Assembly (NCBI GenBank): GCA_947494145.1
Contig: CANLTZ010000012.1
Coordinates: forward strand, 62,001-126,000
From: an uncultured Jannaschia sp.
GTDB taxonomy: Bacteria > Pseudomonadota > Alphaproteobacteria > Rhodobacterales > Rhodobacteraceae
Direction of reading: 5' to 3'
DNA: 64,000 nucleotides
Shown here: piece after piece, positions 33,496-40,952 of the stretch
Position numbering within the stretch: the stretch's first letter is position 1
Layout: each line of letters opens with the position of its first letter
Notes under the pieces: model-generated
What the model was told of the DNA's origin: nothing
Databases searched by the model: none
What the model saw: only the letters and a program-made list of their open reading frames with translations
Translations under genes and position numbers: made by a program

Positions 33496-33894
33496 ATGGA
33501 TGATCACAAGACAGCCCTGACCCCCACGGGCATCGCCCCACCCTTCGGCGCCTATTCCCACGGGATCGCAGTGCCGCCCGGCGGGCTGATCGTGACATCG
33601 GGCCAGTTGGGCCTGGCCGCCGACGGAACCTGCCCGCCGGACGTCACGGGCCAGGCAGAGATCTGTCTGGCGGCCATCGACGCGATCTTGGCGGAAGGGG
33701 GGGCCACGCGCGCCGATGTGCTGCGGCTCAACGCCTATGTCACGCGGCGCGACGACTTCCCGGCCTGGATGGCCGCGCGCGATGCCTGGCTGGCCGATGT
33801 GGTGGTGAAACCGGCCTCCACGCTGATGATCGTGACGGGCTTCACACGGCCGGACTTCCTGGTCGAGGTCGAAGCATTGGCCCGACGCCCCTGA
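33496..33894 (+). CDS. RidA/YjgF-family protein lacking the catalytic arginine
   Basis: A 132-residue trimeric-fold Rid protein, divergent from the catabolic operon across a 208-base gap. GAYSHGIAVPPGGLIVTSGQ and NAYVTRRDDFPAWM fit the family. The substrate-binding Arg found in PARSxVEV of true RidA is replaced: the segment reads KPASTLMIVTGF, so it is unlikely to hydrolyse 2-aminoacrylate and belongs with the Rid subfamilies found in catabolic clusters (compare RutC in uracil breakdown). ATG 33496 is chosen because the residues upstream are unlike the family. Confidence 0.85.
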   Translation: MDDHKTALTPTGIAPPFGAYSHGIAVPPGGLIVTSGQLGLAADGTCPPDVTGQAEICLAAIDAILAEGGATRADVLRLNAYVTRRDDFPAWMAARDAWLADVVVKPASTLMIVTGFTRPDFLVEVEALARRP

Positions 33895-33908
33895 TGCGCC
33901 CCTGCCCG

Positions 33909-33930
33909 CCCCTCGGGTATTTGCCCGATA
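33909..33930. promoter_or_regulatory. Shared 22-bp palindromic element, copy 1
   Basis: The core TCGGGTATTTGCCCGA (33913-33928) is flanked by CCCC and TA. A second copy with only two changes (T to C in both symmetric positions) is at 36158-36179. This copy lies 56 bases before the alpha/beta-hydrolase gene that leads into the LuxR-type regulator, so it is a candidate binding site for that regulator. Confidence 0.55.
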
Positions 33931-33985
33931 GCCGCCGCCCTGCCTTGGTGTGAGCTTGGGCCAGCCCCAGGAAAGACGCACGCCG

Positions 33986-34708
33986 ATGGATCACCAGCAA
34001 GACTTCCATGTCGTGGCCGTTCCCGGCTTTGCGCTGACGGGCGCGGTTTTCGACCCGCTGCGCGCGGCACTGGCCACCGAAGGTGTCGGCCTGACGGCCG
34101 CGACACTGCCTCGCCTCGGGGCGCAGGACCCTTCGGCAAAGCAATCAATCATCGCTGCCGCTTGCGCGCATGTTCACGGCGTGGCCGAAGCCCTGCCCGA
34201 TGCCCCGCCGATCCTGTGGTTGGGCCATTCCATGGGCGCCCATATCGCCACGCTCTGCGCCAATGCGTGGGCGGGGACATCGGTCGCCCTCGTCTCGCTG
34301 GAAGGCAACTTGCATCCCGAAGACGGCGCATTGTCGAACCGGGCCGACCAGCACGCCGCGCAAGCGGCGTTCCATGCCGATATCTGCGCCACGCTCTCGG
34401 CTGTGCCAAAGCACGGCCCAGTCTTGCGTGCGCAGGCAGAAAAGGCCGCGCCAAGCATGCTCTGGCATCTGGCGAAAGAGTTGATGGATATCGGACGGCA
34501 AAATGCCTTTCTGACCGCGTTTAACGCCCCAGGCCCACCGCGGCACTACTGGCTGGCAAAACCCAATAGATCCGCCGCGACCGTCGCCTATCTTCACCGG
34601 GCCCCCTTCTCGGTGCGGTATCTGGATGGAACCAGCCATTGGCCAATGCTCGACGCGCCCGGGCAACTGGCGCGCATGTTGATCGATACAGTCAGGTCCA
34701 GGTCATGA
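33986..34708 (+). CDS. Alpha/beta-hydrolase
   Basis: A 240-residue hydrolase. The oxyanion/opening strand is VVAVPGFALTG (residues 8-18), the nucleophile elbow GHSMGA (about residues 86-91, Ser88) and the catalytic His is in TSHWPMLDAP near residue 218. No signal peptide. The start at ATG 33986 has AGGAAAG upstream; a GTG/ATG-like codon 36 bases earlier is less supported. It overlaps the regulator gene by four bases, so a link between this hydrolase and the regulator's signal is likely, as seen for RsbQ-type hydrolases and their partners; the substrate is unknown. Confidence 0.82.
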   Translation: MDHQQDFHVVAVPGFALTGAVFDPLRAALATEGVGLTAATLPRLGAQDPSAKQSIIAAACAHVHGVAEALPDAPPILWLGHSMGAHIATLCANAWAGTSVALVSLEGNLHPEDGALSNRADQHAAQAAFHADICATLSAVPKHGPVLRAQAEKAAPSMLWHLAKELMDIGRQNAFLTAFNAPGPPRHYWLAKPNRSAATVAYLHRAPFSVRYLDGTSHWPMLDAPGQLARMLIDTVRSRS

Positions 34709-36153
34709 CAGACCCCAATAAAGCCCCCCCAAGACTGGCGCAAATGATCGGCACGCTGGCCTTCGCCGGCGATCTGAGCATGGGGCAGCCGGTGGACCAT
34801 TCGCCGCGAACCGCGCTGCTGGCGCGGGCGCTGTGTCGGGCCCTCGGGCTCGACGCCGACACGACCGCGACGGCCCAACTTCTGGCCCTTCTACGTTGGA
34901 GCGGCTGCACCGCAAATGCGCGGGAATTCTCGGACCTCTTCGGCGACGATGTGGCAGGGCGCGCCGCGCTGATCTCGGGGCGCAATCCCTTCGTGGCGCG
35001 CCAGCCCCCGGTGGGTCTGCCCCTGGGCGGCTTGATCGCGCCCTTGTCGGAAATGCATTGCGCCACCGTCGCCACACTTGCGGGCCGCTTGCCCCTGGCT
35101 GCCCCCCTTCGCCAGGGCATCGAAGACGCCGCGCCCGATTTCTTCGAACAATGGGACGGGTCAGGATATCCGGCTGCGAAACGCGGGGAAGAGATCTCCC
35201 TTACCGCGCAGATCGTCACGATCTGCGGCGATCTGGAAGTCTGGGGGCGCATCTATGGCACGACAAAGGCCCTTGCCCTGGTCGAGGCGGGGGCGGACAT
35301 CCGGTCCGACCCGGGCCTGGTCCGGCAGGTCCTTGCCCACGGGGCGGCCTGGTTGACAGAGGCCGCCGCAGGCGATGCCTGGGCCCGCTGCCTGGCGGAT
35401 CTACCCGCCGCCGCCAGCGCGTTCGACCTGGACGCCGCAGTGACGCTTCTGGGCGATTACGCCGATCTCAAGACCCCCGCGCGGGTGGGCGAGGCGCGCA
35501 AAGCGGGCAAGATCGCTGGCCATGCCGCCGCGATTGCGGGCCTTGATGCGGTGGCCAGCACCCATCTTGAGCGGGCCGCCATGTTGCATGGCCTGGGGCA
35601 AGTCGCCGTCCCAAACGCGGTGTTGGACATGTCCGCCCCATCGGAAGCCGATCGAGAGCAGATCCGCCTGATCCCCTATCTGACCGAACGGGCCCTGTCC
35701 CGCTTCCCGGACCTGGCCGCCGAGGCGCGGCTGGCTTCCTTCGCCTTCGAACGCCTGGATGGCAGCGGATACCATCGCGGGTTGCGCGGCACCGAAATCG
35801 GCCTCGATGCGCGCTTGCTGCAATGCTGTGTGGCTCTGGCCCGGGGCGAAAACGACACGGCGGGGCTGGACGCCGATGCGCTCGCCCGCGCCCAGGTCGC
35901 GGCTCGGGCCGACGGCGCCCCCCGCCGCGCGGCGGCACAGGTTATGGACGCACGGCCAAGCGTGACCGCGCGCGAGACCGAGGTGCTGGCCCTGCTGGTC
36001 ACGGGCCTGTCCAACAAGGAAATCGCCCGCGACCTGCAAATCGCCCCGCGCACGGTCGGCACCCATGTCGAAAGCCTCTACCGCAAACTCGATGTGACCA
36101 ACCGGGCCACCGCCACGCTGAAAGCGTTGGAGCTTCGCTTGATCGAACCCTGA
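34705..36153 (+). CDS. LuxR-family regulator with degenerate tandem HD-GYP domains
   Basis: A 482-residue protein. Two HD-GYP-like halves (about 10-210 and 245-400) each keep the GYP loop (DGSGYPAAKRGEE and DGSGYHRGLRGTE), but the HD and HHE metal residues are gone: FFEQW and AFERL replace HHE, and MLHGLGQVAVPN replaces HDxGK. The C-terminal 65 residues are a LuxR/FixJ helix-turn-helix (LSNKEIARDLQIAPRTVGTH). It is thus a sensor-regulator rather than a phosphodiesterase. It is translated with the hydrolase (ATGA) and may bind the 22-bp palindromes at 33909 and 36158. Confidence 0.82.
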   Translation: MTDPNKAPPRLAQMIGTLAFAGDLSMGQPVDHSPRTALLARALCRALGLDADTTATAQLLALLRWSGCTANAREFSDLFGDDVAGRAALISGRNPFVARQPPVGLPLGGLIAPLSEMHCATVATLAGRLPLAAPLRQGIEDAAPDFFEQWDGSGYPAAKRGEEISLTAQIVTICGDLEVWGRIYGTTKALALVEAGADIRSDPGLVRQVLAHGAAWLTEAAAGDAWARCLADLPAAASAFDLDAAVTLLGDYADLKTPARVGEARKAGKIAGHAAAIAGLDAVASTHLERAAMLHGLGQVAVPNAVLDMSAPSEADREQIRLIPYLTERALSRFPDLAAEARLASFAFERLDGSGYHRGLRGTEIGLDARLLQCCVALARGENDTAGLDADALARAQVAARADGAPRRAAAQVMDARPSVTARETEVLALLVTGLSNKEIARDLQIAPRTVGTHVESLYRKLDVTNRATATLKALELRLIEP

Positions 36154-36157
36154 CACC

Positions 36158-36179
36158 CCCCTCGGGCATTCGCCCGATA
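36158..36179. promoter_or_regulatory. Shared 22-bp palindromic element, copy 2
   Basis: Core TCGGGCATTCGCCCGA (36162-36177), a perfect six-base inverted repeat around ATTC, flanked by CCCC and TA like copy 1. It starts five bases after the LuxR-type gene and 77 bases before the periplasmic protein gene, in promoter position for the cytochrome b/molybdoenzyme operon. It could instead be a terminator stem for the regulator gene, although no T run follows. Confidence 0.55.
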
Positions 36180-36255
36180 TCGGCAGCCGGGGCCTCCGGG
36201 CATCCTGATCGGGCAAGGGCCGCATGTCGCGGACCCGCCAGACCCGGACAGGATC

Positions 36256-36852
36256 ATGACCCAGACACTTCGCCTTTCCTTCGCCGCCCTGCTGCTCAGC
36301 GCCGTCTCCGCCACCGCCGACGACGACCCCCATATCCGCGGTGAAATCACTGCCATCGACGGGGATGCCGTCACCGTCGAAACCGCGTCCGGTCAAAGCG
36401 TCGAGGTCACCATGGCCGAGGATTACACCGTCCTCGTCTATAGCCCCATGACCTTCGACGACCTGCACATGGATGACTACCTTGCCATCCCCTCGATCCA
36501 TAAGGTCGGCGGCGGCAAGGAAGCGATGGCCGTCATCGTCTTTCCCGAAGCCATGCGCGGTTTCGCCGAAGGCGAAGGCGCCTGGGACCTGGTCCCCGGC
36601 AGCCGCATGACCAATGCGTCGCTGGCACAGATCACCGCAACGACCGCCGGGCGCGAGGTCACGGTCAGCTATGGCGGCATGACCGACACCATCGCCGTGC
36701 CCGTCAGCGCGCCGGTCGTCACCTTCGCCCCCGACCCGGAGCGGCGGCTGGAAGTGGGCGACAACACCATCCTGTTCGCCAAATCCAACGGGGACGGCCT
36801 CAGCGCCGGCCTGGCAGGCATCAGCACGGACGGAACCCTCCCCCCGCTCTGA
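36256..36852 (+). CDS. Periplasmic protein of the cytochrome b/molybdoenzyme operon
   Basis: A 198-residue protein with a signal peptide (TLRLSFAALLLSAVSATA, cleavage about residue 20). Residues 24-90 (IRGEITAIDGDAVTVETASG) resemble the small beta-barrel DUF5666 type. No catalytic or haem motif is seen. It is followed by a strong hairpin and then the cytochrome b gene. Role unknown; the operon context suggests a periplasmic redox partner or chaperone. Confidence 0.65.
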   Translation: MTQTLRLSFAALLLSAVSATADDDPHIRGEITAIDGDAVTVETASGQSVEVTMAEDYTVLVYSPMTFDDLHMDDYLAIPSIHKVGGGKEAMAVIVFPEAMRGFAEGEGAWDLVPGSRMTNASLAQITATTAGREVTVSYGGMTDTIAVPVSAPVVTFAPDPERRLEVGDNTILFAKSNGDGLSAGLAGISTDGTLPPL

Positions 36853-36863
36853 GCTGACACGGC

Positions 36864-36893
36864 GGGCCGCCCTCCACTCCCCGCGGGCGGCCC
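36864..36893 (+). other. Nine-pair hairpin before the cytochrome b gene
   Basis: GGGCCGCCC (36864-36872) and GGGCGGCCC (36885-36893) pair perfectly over a 12-base loop. No T run follows, so it may stabilise the upstream message or reduce read-through into the cytochrome b gene rather than act as a full terminator. Confidence 0.6.
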
Positions 36894-36915
36894 CCACCAT
36901 CACAGGAGACATCCG

Positions 36916-37518
36916 ATGACCCGCCATATCCGCTCTGGCCCTGAACGCATCCTTCACTGGCTCAACGCAGCCGCGATCCTGATCCTGATGGGAAGCGGCT
37001 GGGAAATCTTCCGGGCCGATCCCTTCTATCCGCTGGACATCCCACCGGCCCTGACCCTGGGCGACGATTTGACCGCCGCCCTGCGCCTGCACTTCGCCGC
37101 CATGTGGCTTTGCACCTTCGCGACGATCACCCTGCTTCTGCGCCGCTTGCTGCCCGGCCGCGCCGTGCCCTTGCGCCCGCTGAACCCGCGGGGCGTCCTG
37201 CGGGACACCACTGCTGCCCTGCGCGGCCGCCTTGGCCACGACCTGACGGCCTACAACCACGTCCAGCGCCTGCTTTATAGCGGCGTCTTCGCACTCATCA
37301 CCGCGTCCGCCCTGTCGGGCCTTGCCATCTGGAAACCGGTCCAACTGGCGCCCCTGACCGACCTGCTGGGCGGGTATGAGGCCGCGCGCCGCGTCCATTT
37401 CTGGGCCATGGCCGCCATCGGTGCCTTCGTCCTGCTGCACGTGACCATGGCGCTGCTGGTCCCCCGAACCCTGGCCGCGATGCTCTTCGGCCTCACCAAG
37501 ACGGAATCCAAACCATGA
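36916..37518 (+). CDS. Cytochrome b561/formate-dehydrogenase-gamma-type membrane subunit
   Basis: A 200-residue protein with four membrane segments. Haem-ligand candidates are His15 (ERILHWLNAAAILILM), the His of LRLHFAAMW, the His of YNHVQRLLYSGVF and the His pair in RRVHFWAM and LLHVTMALL. This is the di-haem cytochrome b layout. It would pass electrons between quinol and the molybdoenzyme encoded next, with which it overlaps by four bases. AGGAGA precedes the start. Confidence 0.85.
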   Translation: MTRHIRSGPERILHWLNAAAILILMGSGWEIFRADPFYPLDIPPALTLGDDLTAALRLHFAAMWLCTFATITLLLRRLLPGRAVPLRPLNPRGVLRDTTAALRGRLGHDLTAYNHVQRLLYSGVFALITASALSGLAIWKPVQLAPLTDLLGGYEAARRVHFWAMAAIGAFVLLHVTMALLVPRTLAAMLFGLTKTESKP

Positions 37519-38225
37519 CCCGACCCGATCTGTCCCGCCGCGCGGTCCTGACAGGATTGGCCGGGCTCGCCACAGGTGGCGGAGCGTTGGCCACCCAAAT
37601 CCTCTCCCCCAGTCTCAGCGCACCGGCCCTGAACGCGATGTCTCGCTGGAATGACCGGGTGCAGGGCGCCCTGTTCGATGCGGACCCGGTGCCGCAATAC
37701 GACACCGCCCAGATCACCTCGCCCTTCCCGTTCAACGGCATCTATCCCCCGTCACTCGCCCCGGATGTGGACCCAGCGGCCTGGCGGCTCGACGTGTCGG
37801 GCCGGGTGACCCGCCCGCTATCCCTAAGCCTCGATGCCCTGCGCCGCCTTCCGGCCGCGGCGCAGACGACGCGCCTCATCTGCATTGAAGGCTGGTCTGC
37901 CATCGGTCGCTGGGCGGGGCCTTCGCTACCCGACATACTGAAAGCGGCGGGGGCCGACAGAGCCGCCCGCTACGTGGCCATCCATTGCGCCGATGGCTAT
38001 TGGACGTCGCTCGACATGGCATCGGCCCTGCACCCGCAGACTATCCTGGCCCTCGACTTCCTGGATCGTCCCCTGCCCCGCGCATTCGGCCAACCTGCCC
38101 GCCTGCGCATCCCCACAAAGCTGGGCTTCAAGAACGCCAAGCACGTGACCGCCCTAAAAGTCACCAACGACTGGGTGGGCGGCTATTGGGAAGACCAGGG
38201 ATACAACTGGTTCGCTGGTATCTGA
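37515..38225 (+). CDS. Molybdopterin-dependent oxidoreductase, MsrP/sulfite-oxidase type
   Basis: A 236-residue protein. The N-terminus carries a twin-arginine-like signal (LSRRAVLTGLAGLATGG), fitting export of a folded cofactor protein. The sulfite-oxidase fold covers residues 85-225; the molybdenum-binding Cys is in RLICIEGWSAIGRW (about residue 120), and IPTKLGFKNAKHVTALKVTN is the C-terminal family block. The genuine MsrP is longer (about 300) and pairs with MsrQ; here the partner is a b561-like cytochrome, so the substrate may be different. It ends 30 bases from the convergent RTX gene. Confidence 0.87.
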   Translation: MTRPDLSRRAVLTGLAGLATGGGALATQILSPSLSAPALNAMSRWNDRVQGALFDADPVPQYDTAQITSPFPFNGIYPPSLAPDVDPAAWRLDVSGRVTRPLSLSLDALRRLPAAAQTTRLICIEGWSAIGRWAGPSLPDILKAAGADRAARYVAIHCADGYWTSLDMASALHPQTILALDFLDRPLPRAFGQPARLRIPTKLGFKNAKHVTALKVTNDWVGGYWEDQGYNWFAGI

Positions 38226-38255
38226 TCGGCCTTCCCAAGGGATGCTGGTCCCCCG

Positions 38256-39500
38256 TCAGCCGAAGATGAAATCGTCCGACGACAGCGACGCAAGCCGCAC
38301 ATCTTCAAGCCGCAGGGAACTGCCGGACCCGAAATTGATCAGCACGTCATCACCGCCATCCACGCTGCGCGCGATGGCCAGAACATCCGACAGGCTCGAA
38401 ACACCCAAGGCCCGGTCAAGCTCGATCACGTCGCCCGCTCGGAAGTCTTCGATCACATCCTGGCCGCGACCAAAGATGAACGTGTCCGCACCGGCGCCGC
38501 CTTCCAGCGTGTCGTTCCCGGCACTGCCATCCAGTGTGTCGCGCCCGCCGCCGCCGCTCAGCTCATCCCGGCCGCCGCCGCCGTCCAAACGGTCATCGCC
38601 GTTGCCGCCGTCCAGATCGTCGCGCCCATTGCCACCATAGAGAAGGTCATCGCCCCCGTCGCCATCCAGCTCGTCATAGCCAAGACCGCCGATCAGACGG
38701 TCATTGCCGCTGCCCCCATCCAGCGTGTCATTGCCGCTATCGCCATCCAAGACATCCCGGCCAGCACCGCCGCTCAGGTCATCGCGTCCGCCCCCACCGT
38801 TGAGAACATCGTTCCCGGCAGAGCCGTCGATCTCATCACGGCCATTGCCACCATAGACGACGTCATTGCCGCTATCGCCGTCGATGTCGTCATGGCCAAG
38901 GCCGCCGATGATACGGTCATTGCCATCGCCCCCGTCCAGCGTGTCATTGCCCGCAAGCCCGTCGATCGTGTCGTTGCCACCAAGCCCATCGATGTCGTCG
39001 CGACCGGCCGTGCCCTCCAACCGGTCGGCACCAGCGGTGCCGTCACCGGGCTCGGGCGTGACGGGCGTTGGCGGTGTGTCGGCATCGAAGCCGAATTGAT
39101 TCGCCGAAAGTTGCGCGATGCGCACGTCTTCCAGCAGCAAGGTGTTTCCACCCCCGAAATCGAACAGCGTGCTATCCCCGCCATCCACGGTCCGGGCCGC
39201 GTCCAGCAGGGCTGAGAAATTCGAGATGCCGAATCGGCTGTCGAGAACGATGCGATCCTGGCTTGCGAACCCGTCGATGGAGTCCCGGCCAGAGCCATAG
39301 ATGAACGTATCCGCGCCGCCGCCGCCCGTCAGGTCGTCATTGCCAGCCCCGCCATCCAGCGTGTCGTTGCCCGCACCGCCGTAAAGGTCGTCGTTCCCGC
39401 CCAGGCCCGACAGAACGTCATTGCCGCCCCGCGCCTCGATATCGTCGGAAGCGCCGGTTCCGGTCAGAGTGTCATTGCCGTTTGTGCCATAGATATCCAT
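38256..39500 (-). CDS. RTX calcium-binding protein with duplicated C-terminal module
   Basis: A 414-residue acidic protein made of GGxGxDxLx nonapeptides in two blocks (about residues 5-70 and 150-330). Each block is followed by the same kind of 75-residue domain (GADTFIYGSGRDSIDGFASQ at about 72 and GADTFIFGRGQDVIEDF at about 335), the module that usually ends type I-secreted RTX proteins. It thus looks like an internal duplication. No enzyme domain is present. Secretion by a type I system is expected, but none is in the window. ATG 39500 is preferred because GGCAGGAG lies upstream; ATG 39518 is the alternative. Confidence 0.88.
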   Translation of the reverse strand: MDIYGTNGNDTLTGTGASDDIEARGGNDVLSGLGGNDDLYGGAGNDTLDGGAGNDDLTGGGGADTFIYGSGRDSIDGFASQDRIVLDSRFGISNFSALLDAARTVDGGDSTLFDFGGGNTLLLEDVRIAQLSANQFGFDADTPPTPVTPEPGDGTAGADRLEGTAGRDDIDGLGGNDTIDGLAGNDTLDGGDGNDRIIGGLGHDDIDGDSGNDVVYGGNGRDEIDGSAGNDVLNGGGGRDDLSGGAGRDVLDGDSGNDTLDGGSGNDRLIGGLGYDELDGDGGDDLLYGGNGRDDLDGGNGDDRLDGGGGRDELSGGGGRDTLDGSAGNDTLEGGAGADTFIFGRGQDVIEDFRAGDVIELDRALGVSSLSDVLAIARSVDGGDDVLINFGSGSSLRLEDVRLASLSSDDFIFG

Positions 39501-39523
39501 GTCGTGTGCTCCTGCCATTGGTG

Positions 39524-39543
39524 CTGACCGGAGATTCGGTCAG
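39524..39543. promoter_or_regulatory. Seven-base inverted repeat before the RTX gene
   Basis: CTGACCG (39524-39530) and CGGTCAG (39537-39543) are perfect inverted copies six bases apart, 24 bases upstream of the RTX start. The word CTGACCGGA is shared with the direct repeat at 39575, so both may be sites for the neighbouring response regulator. Confidence 0.45.
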
Positions 39544-39574
39544 GCTTTGATGGCGCGACAAATGGGCACCTTCC

Positions 39575-39591
39575 CTGACCGGAATCTGACG
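39575..39591 (+). promoter_or_regulatory. Direct repeat CTGACC-N5-CTGACG, candidate response-regulator site
   Basis: Two CTGAC words with an 11-base period (39575-39580 and 39586-39591), the geometry bound by OmpR/PhoB-type dimers. The same 6-5-6 arrangement, CTGACG-N5-CTGACG, is at 41712-41728 before the response-regulator gene. Here it lies 75 bases upstream of the minus-strand RTX gene, just after the histidine-kinase gene. Confidence 0.5.
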
Positions 39592-39602
39592 AAGCACCAC
39601 AA

Positions 39603-40952
39603 TCAGGCGCTTGGGTAAGACAGGCGAAAACCTGCGCCCCCCTCGGGGATATTGCGTGCTTCCACACCGCCCTTCTGGGCCTGCTGAAGGCGGTCCACGA
39701 TGGCCAGGCCCAGGCCCGTGCCCCCCGGCGCCGCGTCCCGCCCGCGCCAGAACGGGTCGAACAGCCGGTTTTGCGCATCCGGCGGAAGACCGGGGCCATG
39801 GTCGCGCACGTCGATGACGGGGCCCGGACCAACGGTGATGTCCACCGGGCCCTGGCCCGCATGCAAGATGGCATTCTCGACCAGGTTCGACAAAGCCAGT
39901 TCCACACCCTCCGCATCGGCGCGCGCCATGACCGGGTCGTCGGGCAAGGCAAGCGATAGCGCCACACCCTTGCCGTGGGCAAAGGGCGCCAATGCCGCCG
40001 TCACCGTCTCGGCCGGGCGGCGCAGGTCCAGCGTGTCGGTGTCGCCCACCAGCACCCCATCGGCCCGCGATGAGGCCAACACCTGCTGCACCGTCCGCGA
40101 CAAGGCCGCCAGATCGGCGGCCAGCCGATCGGTCATGTCGCCCGGCGGCAGCGCGTCGATCCGGGCGACCAGCACGGCGACGGGCGTGCGCAGGGCATGG
40201 GCCGCCTCGGCGGCGCGGCGCTTTTCAGTGGCCAGTGCTTCGGTCAGGCGGTCAAGCGACCGCTGCGTCGCTTCGACCAGATCGGCGATTTCCGCTGGCA
40301 GGCGCGCATCCGGGGGCGGCGATGTCGGGGCGCCGGGGCGCAAATTGCGCGCCCAGGCGGCGGCTTCCCCAATCGGGGCCAGGCCGCGGCGGATCAGGAA
40401 GGTATTCGCACCGATCAACAACAGCACCAGCGGCAGGATCGGTAGCCAGACATGACCGTAGATTTCATTCAGATAAGCCCGCCACATCAGCCTGGCCGGA
40501 TCCTCGACCATGACGAAGACCATGCGCAGGCCGTCATCGCGGCTTTCGAATGCGTGCCCAGCCACGAATAGCGGCCCGTCGCCCGGTCGGTCGACGCGCG
40601 TGATCCAGTCATCCGCGGCGATCTCCGCCGCCCCCAAGGGGATGAGATCGGGGTTCATGCTGTCCAAAATGACAGCGCCCCGCCCCACCAGCGCAAAGGC
40701 ATAGGCCTGCGGATAATTCGCATAGATCGCGCGAAAGGGCGCATCCGCTGGCAGCGTCACCCCATCCAGCGCCTGCTCTAACCGCTGGGTTTGGGTCAAG
40801 ACGACTTCGGAGCGGAGCGCCCTGGGGTCGGACCCATAATAAAGACCGACCACAACGGAGTTCACGACAAAGACCACACCCGCGATCAGCGCCAGGCTGC
40901 GTGCCAGAACCTTTGCCAGGGGTGGGCCGTGCGGCGGCGCGACACGGCTCAA
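39603..40952 (-). CDS. Membrane sensor histidine kinase
   Basis: About 449 residues. Two membrane segments (about 18-38 and 150-172) enclose a periplasmic sensor of some 110 residues. HAMP-like linker, then the phosphorylation His in EAAHALRTPVAVL, N box LSNLVENAILH, G1 VRDHGPGLP and G2 GGTGLGLAI give a complete kinase. I take the TTG at 40952 as start, because it overlaps the response-regulator stop (TTGA) and no ATG lies in a suitable place; the longer frame would intrude into the regulator gene. Signal unknown; the neighbouring RTX genes hint at an envelope or surface cue. Confidence 0.85.
   Translation of the reverse strand: MSRVAPPHGPPLAKVLARSLALIAGVVFVVNSVVVGLYYGSDPRALRSEVVLTQTQRLEQALDGVTLPADAPFRAIYANYPQAYAFALVGRGAVILDSMNPDLIPLGAAEIAADDWITRVDRPGDGPLFVAGHAFESRDDGLRMVFVMVEDPARLMWRAYLNEIYGHVWLPILPLVLLLIGANTFLIRRGLAPIGEAAAWARNLRPGAPTSPPPDARLPAEIADLVEATQRSLDRLTEALATEKRRAAEAAHALRTPVAVLVARIDALPPGDMTDRLAADLAALSRTVQQVLASSRADGVLVGDTDTLDLRRPAETVTAALAPFAHGKGVALSLALPDDPVMARADAEGVELALSNLVENAILHAGQGPVDITVGPGPVIDVRDHGPGLPPDAQNRLFDPFWRGRDAAPGGTGLGLAIVDRLQQAQKGGVEARNIPEGGAGFRLSYPSA

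Noticed and set aside
35401-37440. 679-codon minus-strand open frame
   Set aside because: It lies opposite the LuxR-type, periplasmic and cytochrome b genes, and its translation has no family features; high GC gives long antisense frames.
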